NCBI GenBank assembly: GCA_002698985.1
Contig: PAAY01000040.1
Span: forward strand, 1-64,000
Reading direction: 5' to 3'
DNA length: 64,000 bases
Origin: Saprospirales bacterium
Lineage (GTDB): Bacteria > Bacteroidota > Bacteroidia > Chitinophagales > Saprospiraceae
Within the stretch, counting starts at the first letter, position 1; each line of letters begins with the position of its first letter. Under the pieces are notes generated by a model. It was not told where the DNA came from and made no database searches. It saw only the letters and a program-made list of their open reading frames with translations. The position numbers and the translations under genes were made by a program. Positions 9,893-19,202 of the stretch are shown piece after piece.

Positions 9893-10165
9893 TTATCCGA
9901 GAACGACAAGGATGTCATCCTCACGCATGATGAGGTAGTCCTCACCTTCGTAAGACATTTCCTGGCCGGCGTATTTTCCGTACAGCACAATGTCTCCAAC
10001 TTTTACTGAAAGTGCTTTGCCATCTTTTCCGGGTCCGACGGCAACGACTTCACCGCGCTGCGGCTTTTCTTTGGCGGTGTCAGGGATGATGATGCCCCCT
10101 TTGGTTTTTTCTTCGGCAGGTGCCGGTTTCACAACAACTCTGTCGTTGATGGGCTTGAATTTCAT
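9893..10165 (-). CDS. groES: Co-chaperonin GroES
   Basis: This is the 90-residue GroES, the heptameric lid of GroEL. It starts [34 protein letters not shown], with the mobile-loop GGIIIPDTA, and ends DDILVVLG. It forms the usual groES-groEL operon. No CIRCE element (TTAGCACTC with its inverted copy) was found upstream. Instead, a cluster of TGTCA/TGGCA motifs and a possible -24/-12 promoter lie about 120-220 bp upstream. Confidence 0.99.
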   Translation of the reverse strand: MKFKPINDRVVVKPAPAEEKTKGGIIIPDTAKEKPQRGEVVAVGPGKDGKALSVKVGDIVLYGKYAGQEMSYEGEDYLIMREDDILVVLG

Positions 10166-10283
10166 AGTTAAAATCCGTTTTGTTAGTTGATGATTAGATC
10201 GCGTGGTTGAAGGAGGGGCAAGCTGGCGCTTTTTCGCTTCGCAAAATGGCAGACTGCACCCTCCGGTGATTCTCCGGCCACTC

Positions 10284-10386
10284 TATCAGACTCCGTGCCA
10301 CCCGGAAAAAGGTGTCATTATGGCACCATGTGGCAGAATCATTGGAAAATCAACCTGACAGGACTTTCTGATATTGACATTTTGGC
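10284..10386 (-). promoter_or_regulatory. Candidate heat-shock promoter/operator cluster of groES
   Basis: On the minus strand a sequence reading GGTGGCACGGAGTCTGATA resembles a sigma-54-type -24/-12 promoter (GG at -24; the -12 part is weaker). It is preceded by several TGTCA/TGACA and TGCCA/TGGCA half-sites with dyad symmetry (10312-10336 and 10355-10386). If used, the groES leader would be about 105 nt. The call is tentative. Confidence 0.35.
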
Positions 10387-10478
10387 GGGGAAGGCGGTGC
10401 CTGGCTCGGGGCTGGTAGCTCGTAGCTGTTAGCTCGTAGTCAGTGCTGGTATAACCCAATCTAAAGGGATGAGGGATG

Positions 10479-10496
10479 CCCCGAAAGCTTTCGGGG
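10479..10496. repeat. Perfect 18-bp CCCCGAAAGC palindrome
   Basis: The sequence CCCCGAAAGCTTTCGGGG is fully self-complementary. It is one of five related hairpins in this window. Confidence 0.6.
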
Positions 10497-10497
10497 G

Positions 10498-10681
10498 AGG
10501 GATGAAAGGTGCTAGCGCCCCCCAAACTCTACACCCTACACTCTACACCCTACACCCTAAACCCTACACTCTCAAGATTCAGACGTTGCGGTGCAACGTC
10601 TCTACCGACATTGGGAAGAGGGATGAAAGGAGCTAGCGCCCTACTCTCTACTCCCTACTCCCTACTCCCTACTCCCTACTC
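10498..10681. repeat. Heptamer microsatellites in a duplicated frame
   Basis: Two 24-bp near-copies of GGGATGAAAGG(T/A)GCTAGCGCCC (10498 and 10619) each precede a 7-base tandem array. The first array, 10524-10573, is built from CTACACC/CTACACT/CCCTAAA units. The second, 10643-10681, is built from CTACTCC units. The 520-bp spacer 10166-10685 holds no gene. Confidence 0.75.
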
Positions 10682-10685
10682 TCAA

Positions 10686-11576
10686 TCATCCCCCATTAAC
10701 CACAGCCAGTTTGCCGTCATTGCTGGCGGCGAGGCGGGTGACGTGGGTGATACCGATGCCTTTCAGGTCGGCCACTTCCTGCCAGTCGCCGGGTTCTTTT
10801 GGGTGGTAGCGGAACAGGCGGCTGCCTTTGGCCATGAGCAGGGCTCCGTCGGGCATGATGACGAAATCTTCACTGCCGGGGATGGTTTTTACGATGACCT
10901 CCACCTCCAGGGTTTCCGGATCCATGGCTTTGATGACCCAGTTGTTGTCGGTGATCTTGTGAACGAAGACCAGCCGGCCCGAGGGAGAGGTGGCAAAACA
11001 ACGGCCCACGCTGGGTGCCAGGTGTTTGGTGCTTTCGTCCCGCAGGTCACCGAGGGAGAGGTAATTCACTTCGGCCACGTTGAAAAGGGCCACGCGGAAG
11101 GCGTCGATCCAGTGGTAATAGCCGATGCCCCGCAAAAAGCGGAACACCGGACTGCCTTTGTCTTTGCGGTCGAGCGGGTATTTCCACAGGCGCTGTGTGC
11201 GCTCGGCGTCGGTTTCCACACGCACCACAGAGAAGTACAATTTGTCAGGTGTGGTTTTCGGTGAGTATTCAGACTCCGGTGTTTTGGTCATGCGCAGCAC
11301 AGTCTTGCGCTGCAAGTTCAGCAGGTAGATATCGGTCTGGTGCTCTTCCGGTTTTCCGACGGTGAGCAGAAGCTCGTTGTTACTGAGGAAAAATGGCTGG
11401 TTGTTGTAGCCGTCAGGATTGAAACTGGTGAGCAAAAGAGGATGCTTGAAAAGGTATGTGCTGTCGGCTTTTTCCATTTGCAACAGGTAAACCTGTGTTT
11501 TCGGCAGGTCCATTTGCCCGAAGGCAATCTGCAAACAAAATACGCTGAGCAACAAGGGGAGTGAATTCTTTCTCAT
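10686..11576 (-). CDS. Secreted WD40/TolB-like beta-propeller protein
   Basis: The product has 296 residues from the ATG at 11576, which gives a clean signal peptide (MRKNSLPLLLSVFCLQIAFG-Q); an upstream extension to 11621 would mask it. The mature part has repeats of the type 'LLLTVGKPEEHQTDIYLLNLQ', 'KLYFSVVRVETDAERTQRLWKYPL' and 'GRLVFVHKITDNNWVIKAMDPETLEVEVI'. These match PD40/TolB-like propeller blades that carry a D-I-Y or W-lysine core. About five or six blades seem present. It is a likely periplasmic binding protein with no enzymatic motif. It is monocistronic by its position between groES and a divergent gene. Confidence 0.7.
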   Translation of the reverse strand: MRKNSLPLLLSVFCLQIAFGQMDLPKTQVYLLQMEKADSTYLFKHPLLLTSFNPDGYNNQPFFLSNNELLLTVGKPEEHQTDIYLLNLQRKTVLRMTKTPESEYSPKTTPDKLYFSVVRVETDAERTQRLWKYPLDRKDKGSPVFRFLRGIGYYHWIDAFRVALFNVAEVNYLSLGDLRDESTKHLAPSVGRCFATSPSGRLVFVHKITDNNWVIKAMDPETLEVEVIVKTIPGSEDFVIMPDGALLMAKGSRLFRYHPKEPGDWQEVADLKGIGITHVTRLAASNDGKLAVVNGG

Positions 11577-11656
11577 ATCAACTGTTTTTGCAATTAGCCG
11601 AACAAAGTAATGGATATTCACCCAAAGTTTTGAATACGTTGCTTTATTGTTGAGAT

Positions 11657-11687
11657 TTTGACGGCAATTGATACCGTCCTATGTTTC
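11657..11687 (+). promoter_or_regulatory. Promoter of the sugar dehydrogenase gene
   Basis: TTTG at 11657-11660 is followed after exactly 19 bases by TATGTTTC at 11680-11687, close to the Bacteroidota TTTG-N19-TAnnTTTG consensus. Transcription would start near 11694. This rules out the in-frame ATG at 11681 and supports the start at 11717. Confidence 0.6.
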
Positions 11688-11716
11688 TCATTCTCAAAAT
11701 CCTCAATCCTCCCGGT

Positions 11717-13804
11717 ATGAAATCACGCTACTTGTTCCACTTTGCTTTTTCTTCCACAATGCTGCTTTTAGTGGCCATCTCCTGTCAGGGCCAAAACCTC
11801 CAGCTGGTCAATTTTTCCGATGGCTTTGACCGGCCGGTGGACATCGCCCACTGCGGTGACGACCGGCTCTTCATTGTGGAGCAGTTCACCGGCAGGATCT
11901 GGATCCTCGACCGGGAGGGCAACCGCCTGCCGGAACCCTTCCTCGACCTGCCACCCGTGAGCACCCAAAACGAGCAGGGCCTGCTGGGGCTGGCTTTCCA
12001 TCCGGATTATCAGGACAACGGCTTTTTCTTCGTCAACTACACCCGCACCAACGGCGACACCCGGGTGTCGCGCTTTCAGGTGAGCGCCGACGACCCCAAC
12101 CAGGCCGACCCCAACAGCGAGCTGGTGCTTTTTGAAGTGGACCAGCCCTATGCCAACCACAATGGCGGCTGCCTCAAGTTCGGCCCCGACGGCTACCTCT
12201 ACATCGGCCTTGGCGATGGTGGTAGCGGCGGCGACCCCCAGGGCAATGGCCAGAAAACCGGCACCATGCTCGGCAAAATGCTCCGCATCGACGTGGACAA
12301 CGGCAGCCCTTACGCCGTTCCTGCCGACAATCCTTTCGTCAATGTTTCCGGTTACCTGCCGGAGATCTGGGCCCTGGGCCTGCGCAACCCCTGGCGATAC
12401 AGCTTCGACCGGCTCACCGGCGATCTCTGGATCGGTGACGTGGGGCAAAACAACTGGGAGGAAGTGGACTTCCAGCCCGCCACCAGCACCGGCGGCGAGA
12501 ATTACGGCTGGCGTTGTTACGAAGGAAACCACAGCTTCAACACCACCGGCTGCGGCCCAATGAGCGATTACGTTTTTCCGGTGGCGGAATACGCCAATGC
12601 CGGCGCCGACTGTTCCGTGACGGGCGGATTCGTGTACCGGGGCCTCAACTTTCCAAACCTCTATGGGCATTACCTCTACACGGACTATTGCAGCGGCAAG
12701 ATCTGGAGCCTGACCCCCGACGGTAGCGGCGGCTGGAACAACCAACTGCTCAAAGACCTCAACAACTTCCAGTTTGTCTCCTTCGGTGAAAACAAAAACG
12801 GGGAGCTCTTCCTGGCAGCCCTCGGCAGCGGCATCATCTACCGGGTTACCGATTCCGATTTGCAATGGGACTATTCCTCCAATTTGCAGCCTGCTTCTTG
12901 CCCGGGGGCAAATGATGGATTTATCAGCATCAGTTTCAACGCCGTTGCGCCGGCCATGCAATACCTGTGGAACACCGGCGACACCACTTCAATTATCACC
13001 GACCTGCCGGGGGGCATCTACACCGTGACCATCACAGCCCCGAATGGTGCCACTGCCACCGAGACATTCGAGCTGCCGGAATCGGTGCTGCAGCTCAGCG
13101 GCGTGGTGACACCCGTTACCTGCCCCGGCGACAGCGACGGCGCCATTGACCTCACCCTTACGGGCAACGTCGAACCAGCCCACGCCAGTTGGAGCGACGG
13201 CTCCGACGAATTTGACAGAACCGGGCTCAGCGAGGGTACTTACAGCGTGACCGTCACCACCGATGAGGGCTGCACCCTGACCCAGACTTTTGGTGTGGGG
13301 GCGGCCAATGATGCACCGACTGTGCCCGTGATACAATTGCAGAATGACACGGTGCTGAGCGTGCCAGATACCTACAGCGCTTACCAGTGGTTCCTCAATG
13401 GGGAGGAAATCCCCGGGGCCAACGGTGCCAGCTGGGTGGCGCAGGAATCCGGCCTCTACACTGTGGTGGTGGGCAATGCCGCCGGCTGCACCAGCACCTC
13501 AGATCCCATCCTGGTGGAGCTGACCAGCACGACACAGTTGCCCGAAGGGCTAAGGGAAGCCAGCGTTCAGCCCAACCCCTTCTCAGCGTCACTGGGTCTG
13601 GAATTGCGCAGCGAAAGGCCATTGGATTTGGAATTGAAGCTGCTGAATATGAATGGTCAAGTGGTAAATGAAAAAGCCCTTCGGGTAAATGGCTTTTCGA
13701 AGCTGAGCCTCGATACGGCTGATTTAACCGAAGGGACTTATGTGCTGACATTGCGCAGCGAAGGCCGGCAATGGTCAACCAGGGTGGTCAAATCAAAACA
13801 CTGA
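11717..13804 (+). CDS. Secreted PQQ-type sugar dehydrogenase with SprB-like repeats and T9SS tail
   Basis: This 695-residue secreted protein starts with a signal peptide (MKSRYLFHFAFSSTMLLLVA). Residues about 30-380 form a six-bladed glucose/sorbosone dehydrogenase propeller. The evidence is NEQGLLGLAFHPDY, the HNGG motif carrying the catalytic-type His, GPDGYLYIGLGDGG, LGLRNPWRYSFD and GENYGW. This family oxidises aldoses with pyrroloquinoline quinone. Residues about 385-535 contain two SprB-like repeats (CPGANDGFISISF, YLWNTGDTTSIITDLPGGIYTVT, CPGDSDGAIDL). The end is a type A T9SS sorting domain (VQPNPF...LELKLLNMNGQVV...GTYVLTL). It is therefore secreted by type IX and probably surface-attached. 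PQQ use and substrate are inferred from the family. Confidence 0.88.
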   Translation: MKSRYLFHFAFSSTMLLLVAISCQGQNLQLVNFSDGFDRPVDIAHCGDDRLFIVEQFTGRIWILDREGNRLPEPFLDLPPVSTQNEQGLLGLAFHPDYQDNGFFFVNYTRTNGDTRVSRFQVSADDPNQADPNSELVLFEVDQPYANHNGGCLKFGPDGYLYIGLGDGGSGGDPQGNGQKTGTMLGKMLRIDVDNGSPYAVPADNPFVNVSGYLPEIWALGLRNPWRYSFDRLTGDLWIGDVGQNNWEEVDFQPATSTGGENYGWRCYEGNHSFNTTGCGPMSDYVFPVAEYANAGADCSVTGGFVYRGLNFPNLYGHYLYTDYCSGKIWSLTPDGSGGWNNQLLKDLNNFQFVSFGENKNGELFLAALGSGIIYRVTDSDLQWDYSSNLQPASCPGANDGFISISFNAVAPAMQYLWNTGDTTSIITDLPGGIYTVTITAPNGATATETFELPESVLQLSGVVTPVTCPGDSDGAIDLTLTGNVEPAHASWSDGSDEFDRTGLSEGTYSVTVTTDEGCTLTQTFGVGAANDAPTVPVIQLQNDTVLSVPDTYSAYQWFLNGEEIPGANGASWVAQESGLYTVVVGNAAGCTSTSDPILVELTSTTQLPEGLREASVQPNPFSASLGLELRSERPLDLELKLLNMNGQVVNEKALRVNGFSKLSLDTADLTEGTYVLTLRSEGRQWSTRVVKSKH

Positions 13805-13806
13805 CC

Positions 13807-15330
13807 TCAGGCAGCCATGGCCGCCCCCAGCCGGTTGAGGATGTGCGACCACAGGTCTTCCAGCGGGATGATCTCCCATTCGGAGGTGAGGCCCCGGTAG
13901 TGGAAGGGTGTTTCCTGCATGGCGCTCAGGTACTTTTCGGTGTTGCGGAGTTCAGAAGGTTCAAAGTCCGCACGGCTGAGCTGGTTGAGCAGGCGGATGA
14001 ACTGGATGAGCCGGTTGTTTTCCTCCTTTTTCAGTTGTTTGTTGGCATAGAGGCGCAGGCGGTTGACGCAGTCTGCTGCCATGTGTTCGTCTTTGCCGAG
14101 GCAGAACAGAAGCTGTGCAATGACCAGGTGGATGGTGAACACCCGCTGGTCTTTCGGATACACGATGGGGTCACTGAGGAAACGGCTGAGGCGGAAGCTG
14201 TAATTGCCCACCGGCGGGATGTTGGATTTGGTGGTGCCCAGCAGTTCCATGAAGTAATGGAGATAAACTTCGTAAACCTTCCAGCGCTCCCGGGTGGCCA
14301 GGTCGATTTTGTTGAATTTCTTGTGTTTGACGGCCCGGGAGTAGATGGCCAGGGCGTGGATGTAGTTGCCGGAATGCAGTGCCAGCAGCAGGTAGTATTC
14401 CAGAAACTTCGACCAGGTTTGTGAACCGGCCGTAAAGGTCTCCAGGGCTTTTTCGGCTGTGGCCTGCCCGTTGCTGAAGTCTTTGAGGTGCAGGAAGGCC
14501 GACATTTTGCGAAGCTGAAAAGCAGCCAGCACATTGTCCTGATAGTACTGCGGGTGTTTGTTGATGTAGTCCTCGGCACGCTCGCAAATGAGCAGCATGG
14601 AGTTGAAATCCCGCTGTATTTCAAAGTTGCAGATCCAGCCCATGTACATGTTGTAAAAGACGACGGGCGAGTCGTATTGTTCCGAGAGCTCAACCAGCTT
14701 GTTGCACTGTTCATCGATGAAGGGCAGCACCTCCGGTAGTTTGTCTTTGGGTGTTTTCATCTTGAGCCGGATGCGCTGGAATGCTTCCTCGCTGTCGTGT
14801 TCAGCTTGCAAGACCGGGGAAAATTCTTTCAGATATGCGTCGTAAACTTCAAATTCCTTTTCGTCTTCTTCTTTGGCCGCAAACTCCCGCAGAATACGGG
14901 AAGTGTTCACAATGACATCGGCAAAGTTGAACTTCAGGGCCGTGGTCAGAATGGAGCGGGCCAGGTCTTTCGCACTCAGGAAAGCTTCGTTGGCAATGAG
15001 GATTTTGACCAGGGTCCAGTCCTTGTTGCAGGAGTAGTAGGCTCTTTCATAGCTGCCGGCAGAAGGGGTGTTGATGTCGAGAAAAAACAGGGTATTGAAA
15101 AGGCGTTTGCGGAAGCGGGATTTCAGTTGGCGGTATTTATCGGAGGTGGGGCTGCTATTGTAAAGAAGGGTGGCGGCGTCTCTGTCGTTTCTGAGTTTGT
15201 TGCCCATCAGGGCTTCGTAAAATTGTCCGAATTTGCTTTCAGGGTTGTCAAGGATGGTGCTGTCGATAATTTCTATTTTTCTCACCTTTTTCTTGGTGAG
15301 GATGCGTGATACCTCTATCAAATTCTTCAT
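13807..15330 (-). CDS. Helical-repeat (TPR-like) protein of unknown function
   Basis: The product has 507 residues from the ATG at 15330 (MKNLIEVSRILTKKK); the longer in-frame form starting at 15384 has no added support. It has no signal peptide or membrane segment. The whole chain is predicted alpha-helical, with TPR-like pairs such as 'AFQLRKMSAFLHLKDFSNGQATAEKALETF' and 'YYLLLALHSGNYIHALAIYSRAVKHKKF'. Its length and organisation resemble another gene in this window (58093-59517), but clear homology was not established. It is convergent with the sugar dehydrogenase gene, with 2 bp between stops. Probably a cytoplasmic scaffold; function unknown. Confidence 0.7.
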   Translation of the reverse strand: MKNLIEVSRILTKKKVRKIEIIDSTILDNPESKFGQFYEALMGNKLRNDRDAATLLYNSSPTSDKYRQLKSRFRKRLFNTLFFLDINTPSAGSYERAYYSCNKDWTLVKILIANEAFLSAKDLARSILTTALKFNFADVIVNTSRILREFAAKEEDEKEFEVYDAYLKEFSPVLQAEHDSEEAFQRIRLKMKTPKDKLPEVLPFIDEQCNKLVELSEQYDSPVVFYNMYMGWICNFEIQRDFNSMLLICERAEDYINKHPQYYQDNVLAAFQLRKMSAFLHLKDFSNGQATAEKALETFTAGSQTWSKFLEYYLLLALHSGNYIHALAIYSRAVKHKKFNKIDLATRERWKVYEVYLHYFMELLGTTKSNIPPVGNYSFRLSRFLSDPIVYPKDQRVFTIHLVIAQLLFCLGKDEHMAADCVNRLRLYANKQLKKEENNRLIQFIRLLNQLSRADFEPSELRNTEKYLSAMQETPFHYRGLTSEWEIIPLEDLWSHILNRLGAAMAA

Positions 15331-15699
15331 AAATCCTGCGAAGTTTTGGTTGGTGATTGTTTCGCAGAACACCCTGTGTGCCATCGGGGAATTGAGGTGG
15401 AGGAGGTGTATCTTGATTCACTCAGGTTTCAAGGATTGCCATTGGCAAGCGCATGTGGGGGGCAGGTTAAGAATGGCCACAAGTCTGTCCTTTGCTTTTT
15501 TCTCATCCGAAACGAGTGGCCGGAAGGGAAGGCCTGGGGAGTTTGGTCAGAACAAATGTCTGACCCCGTTTCGTTATGAGCATTGCCTGTCACAATGCAA
15601 GAACTGTTCCCTTGTGACATCACAAAACGGACTTTGCCGCTGCCTTGTCGGCCGCATTTCCAACTTTCTGCATGGGTAATTGCCGGGCAGTCAGGCCAA
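15331..15699. other. Gene-free spacer of 369 bp
   Basis: This stretch lies between the start of the helical-repeat gene and the end of the GH13 gene, both on the minus strand. It must contain the promoter of the former. I see no RNA gene, repeat or convincing ORF. Confidence 0.5.
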
Positions 15700-18519
15700 T
15701 TAGCGAACCAACAATTTTTTCACAATTTTTCCCGACGGGCTCTGAAAATGAATGAAATAAATGCCGGGCTCCAGCACATGGTTCACAGTCAGATTGGTTT
15801 CGCCTGCCGGCAATTTTTCTTCAAACAAAACAGCCCTTCGCCTGCCGGCAATGTCATAGACCGTGGCTTTTCCTTCCGTCGCCTGCGGCAACATTACCCG
15901 AAGGAAAAACTGCCCGCCGGTGGCCGGATTCGGAAAGATCTCCAGCCTGGTTGCGGTCTCTTCGACTTCCTCATCAGCGGTGTAAACTGTCGGGGCTTCC
16001 AGCTTTTTGCTGAAGTAGAGACGGAATTCTCCCGGACCAAAATCCAGTGAGGTAGTGCCGTTCACTTCCAGGCTGTCGCCGGAGAAGTATTCGTAGTACC
16101 ATCCATTTTCCGGGAAATCAGCGGTGAGGGTTGCATTTCCAATGCCGAAGTTCCCCATTACCACGGCCTCCATGGTGTCAGCGTGCAGGTAGATGTATTT
16201 CTGGAAGCCGTTCACATTCAGGTCGAAATCGGTGGTGTGGAGCAGGTCAACATTGTTTCGGAGCCAGAGCAGTTTTCTGGCGTTGTTGTACACATTCACC
16301 CGGTCGGGCTGGTAGGCATAATCCCAGCGGATGGGTTTGGGGTCCAGTCGGCAGTCGTTGCTCACGGTGCCGTTGGTGCAGGTGTTGATGGAGTAGTCGT
16401 AGCCCAGCTCACCAAACTGCCAGAGCATTTTGGGGCCGGGGATGGTGTAGAAAAAGGTGTTGGCCAATTCCACCCGGTCGAGGGCGGTGGGCAGGTCTTT
16501 TACGCTGTAGTTGAGGCCGCCGTTGCCGAACTGGAGGTTTTTGTACATCATGCGCTCCTCGTCGTGGCTTTCCATGTAGGCCAGCACACCCGGCACCGTC
16601 CAGCCCCGGCTTTTGTAGCTGGCACCTGAGAGGTCGGAGCTGTAGCCCATGGCCGCTTCAAGGTACTCGTTGTGGATGCCAAAGCCACCCCATACCAGTG
16701 CGCCGTACTCCACCAGTTCTTTTTCCTCATTCCAGTCGGTGAAATGTTCCAGAATGTTGTAAGCACCGGGAGCGGTTTCCCATACTGCATCCATGTAATC
16801 CTTCAGAATGGCGATGCGACTGGCGTCGTAATTGCCGGCGTGCCAGGGGCCGTTCACGTTCTGGGTGAAGCCTTTGGAAAGGTCGAAGCGGAAGCCGTCC
16901 ACATGGTATTCATCCAGCCAGTGTTGCAGCGTTTTTTTGACGTAAAACTTTGTGGCCGGGCTCTCGTGGTTGAAATCGTAAAACACATTGAAATCGTGGG
17001 TGGGGTCTTCGTTGAGCCAGGGGTTGTCTGGTGCCGGCTTATAGGCTGCATCGTTCCAGTAAAGCATGGCCAGCGGATTCTTCTCATGGGCGTGGTTGAA
17101 CACCACATCAAGGATTACGGCGATACCCCTTTCGTGGCAGGCATCCACCAGAGCTTTGAAAGCATCCGGCGTTCCGTAATATTTGTCGAGGGCATAGTGG
17201 TAGGTGGGGTTGTAGCCCCAGCTGATGTTGCCGTCAAACTCACTCACGGGCATCAGCTCGATGGCATTGATGCCGAGCTCAGCCAGGTAGTCCAGCCGCT
17301 CGGTGAGGTGCTGAAAGTCGTGCTCTCCGACCCAATCCCTCAGCAGCAGTTCATAGATCACCAGCTTCTCTTTGGCCGGGCGCTGAAAGTCGGTCACCTG
17401 CCAGTTGTAAGCTGCTTTGCCGGGCTGCATCAATGAAACGATGCCGGTGGTTTTTCCGGTGGGGTAGGGTGGCAGGTTGGGCCAGGTTTGTTCCGGAATC
17501 CAGCTGTCGTTTGCCGGGTCCAGAATCAGCTCACTGTAAGGGTCGCCAATGCGGATGCTGCCATCCACCAGGTATTGAAAAGCGTAGTATTGGCCGGGCG
17601 TCAGCCCGCCGATCTGGATCCACCAGGTGCTGCCGTCGGGCGTCAGGTTGAGCTGATAATCGGTGTGCACTTTCCAGTCGTTGAAGTCGCCGATGAGGAA
17701 GACGTTTTCCTTGCCGGGAGCATACAGGGCGAAGATGGCGGCCGTGTCGCCCAGGTAGGTGATACCCGGCTCTGCGCCTGCCGGCAGGTCTGCAATGACC
17801 GGGTCGTTGGGCACCAGGTAGGTGAAGCTGCGGCTGTCAACAGCCGTGTCGTTGCGCTCACCCAGGAACAGGATTTCGTGGGTGCCACTGCCGCTGACAT
17901 TGATGTTGTAGTTCAGCGTTTTGCCGAAGGTGGAAAAAATCAAATTGCCGTTGTCGAAGAGACTGAGGGTGGCATCCTCGGTGGCTTCTCCCTGCACGGG
18001 AATGACCTGGCCGGGCGTTGCGAAGATCAAAGTTTCCGAAGGAGAGGTCAGTGTCACATGAAATTCCGCCGCATCCGGATAAACAGGGTAAAAAATATCG
18101 GCTCCGCCAACGTCCTTTCCCTCTTTGCTGCCATCGGCATTGCGGAAGACAAAAGCCAGCTTTTCAATGGTCTCATTGGGGTTGCTGACGCCATAGTACT
18201 CCAGGATGCTCGGTGCAATGTCGTAGCTGTACTGGTTGGGTTGCCCGGGCACGGGGGTCATCTTCCAGGCTGCATTGGCCACGCCCCAGGTAGTCACCAC
18301 GTGCTTCCAGTCGGAAGGGGAGGTGCTTTCGGAGGTGATGAGGCCGGTGTGCACATACACATCGCAGTTGCAGTTGGCCAGTCCTCCTGTGCCCTGTGTG
18401 GCATCGAAATAAACCGTTACCGGCTGGCTGGGCGTGGGAAAAACGGGGTCCGTCCAGATGAGTTGGGAGTGCAGGGTGGCACTGATACACAGTAATACTA
18501 TTGACAGCGGGAATCTCAT
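15700..18519 (-). CDS. Secreted GH13 alpha-amylase-family glycosidase with T9SS tail
   Basis: This is a 939-residue secreted alpha-glucan-active enzyme. After the signal peptide (MRFPLSIVLLCISATLHS) come beta-sandwich modules, including a CBM48-like segment (VFLIGDFNDWK, about residue 275). The GH13 barrel spans about 390-790. Its conserved regions are present: DVVFNH (region I), GFRFDLSK with nucleophile D546, ILEHF with acid/base E591, and ESHD with D653. Residues about 865-939 are a T9SS sorting domain (LEIFPNPATGGQFFLRV...KLLVR). The catalytic triad is complete, so it should be active. Starch or glycogen-like substrate is inferred. The 190-bp upstream spacer is shared with a divergent lipoprotein gene. 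Confidence 0.93.
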   Translation of the reverse strand: MRFPLSIVLLCISATLHSQLIWTDPVFPTPSQPVTVYFDATQGTGGLANCNCDVYVHTGLITSESTSPSDWKHVVTTWGVANAAWKMTPVPGQPNQYSYDIAPSILEYYGVSNPNETIEKLAFVFRNADGSKEGKDVGGADIFYPVYPDAAEFHVTLTSPSETLIFATPGQVIPVQGEATEDATLSLFDNGNLIFSTFGKTLNYNINVSGSGTHEILFLGERNDTAVDSRSFTYLVPNDPVIADLPAGAEPGITYLGDTAAIFALYAPGKENVFLIGDFNDWKVHTDYQLNLTPDGSTWWIQIGGLTPGQYYAFQYLVDGSIRIGDPYSELILDPANDSWIPEQTWPNLPPYPTGKTTGIVSLMQPGKAAYNWQVTDFQRPAKEKLVIYELLLRDWVGEHDFQHLTERLDYLAELGINAIELMPVSEFDGNISWGYNPTYHYALDKYYGTPDAFKALVDACHERGIAVILDVVFNHAHEKNPLAMLYWNDAAYKPAPDNPWLNEDPTHDFNVFYDFNHESPATKFYVKKTLQHWLDEYHVDGFRFDLSKGFTQNVNGPWHAGNYDASRIAILKDYMDAVWETAPGAYNILEHFTDWNEEKELVEYGALVWGGFGIHNEYLEAAMGYSSDLSGASYKSRGWTVPGVLAYMESHDEERMMYKNLQFGNGGLNYSVKDLPTALDRVELANTFFYTIPGPKMLWQFGELGYDYSINTCTNGTVSNDCRLDPKPIRWDYAYQPDRVNVYNNARKLLWLRNNVDLLHTTDFDLNVNGFQKYIYLHADTMEAVVMGNFGIGNATLTADFPENGWYYEYFSGDSLEVNGTTSLDFGPGEFRLYFSKKLEAPTVYTADEEVEETATRLEIFPNPATGGQFFLRVMLPQATEGKATVYDIAGRRRAVLFEEKLPAGETNLTVNHVLEPGIYFIHFQSPSGKIVKKLLVR

Positions 18520-18670
18520 TTCGGAAAGTTGTTTGACGGTGGAATTTGGCAGGACAGCAAAGAAAAACAGAAATCAGATGCTGGCACAGGCTGCATGAGA
18601 ACAATGTTCAGGTTTTGACGAAAAATGGATACTTGTCGGTGATGCCGCCATAGATCTGTGTGGTTTATGG

Positions 18671-18678
18671 TAGCTTTG
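18671..18678 (+). promoter_or_regulatory. -7 element for the metal-binding lipoprotein gene
   Basis: TAGCTTTG is a perfect TAnnTTTG, 32 bp before the ATG at 18711. No clear -33 box is present. Confidence 0.4.
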
Positions 18679-18710
18679 GAGTTTCGTTTACAATTCAATC
18701 ATTTACTATT

Positions 18711-19202
18711 ATGTCTCTCAGATCATTTTTCAGCCTTTTGGCCCTTTGTTCTTTAACTGTTTTCTTCGCCTGCGGCAACGACCAGGATGTCCGTGATGCC
18801 GCCACCGAAAGCGTTGCAACTCCGACTAACGACGCCGTGACCACCACTCCGCAAACAACCCCTCCACCAGCCACTCCCGAACCTGCCCAAAATGCAGAAG
18901 GAGTTTGGCACTACACCTGCCCCAACGGATGTGAAGGTGGAGGCGGAGCTGCCGGCCCTTGCCCGAAATGTGGCGCTCAACTGGCTCACAACCAGGCCTA
19001 TCACGCCTCCAACAGCACGCAGACCACCCCGCCGGTGCAACTGCAAAACAACCAGCCCGCTGCCACTCCCGAACCTGCACAGAATGCAGCCGGCGTATGG
19101 CATTACACCTGCCCCAATGGTTGTGAAGGTGGAGCTGGCTCTGCCGTTCCCTGTCCAAAATGCGGAGCTACCCTGGCCCACAACCAGGCTTATCACCAGT
19201 AA
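18711..19202 (+). CDS. Lipoprotein with two CxxxC/CxxC metal-binding modules
   Basis: The product has 163 residues from the ATG at 18711, with a lipoprotein signal (LTVFFACG). The mature protein is a Pro/Thr/Gln-rich linker with two nearly identical modules, each YTCPNGCEGG...PCPKCGA-LAHNQAYH. Each has a CPNGC and a CPKC pair plus a final His, which looks like a small zinc-ribbon or heavy-metal-binding domain. The modules are about 190 bp apart in the DNA and clearly arose by internal duplication. It is probably anchored in the outer or inner membrane facing the periplasm. Metal binding is inferred from the cysteines. Confidence 0.72.
   Translation: MSLRSFFSLLALCSLTVFFACGNDQDVRDAATESVATPTNDAVTTTPQTTPPPATPEPAQNAEGVWHYTCPNGCEGGGGAAGPCPKCGAQLAHNQAYHASNSTQTTPPVQLQNNQPAATPEPAQNAAGVWHYTCPNGCEGGAGSAVPCPKCGATLAHNQAYHQ

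Noticed and set aside
10524-10573. Telomere-like DNA (CCCTAAA-type)
   Set aside because: It is a short, impure heptamer array inside a spacer and continues into ordinary genes on both sides.
11768-12961. 397-codon minus-strand frame inside the sugar dehydrogenase gene
   Set aside because: The plus-strand gene has clear motifs, a signal peptide and a promoter; the opposite frame has none.
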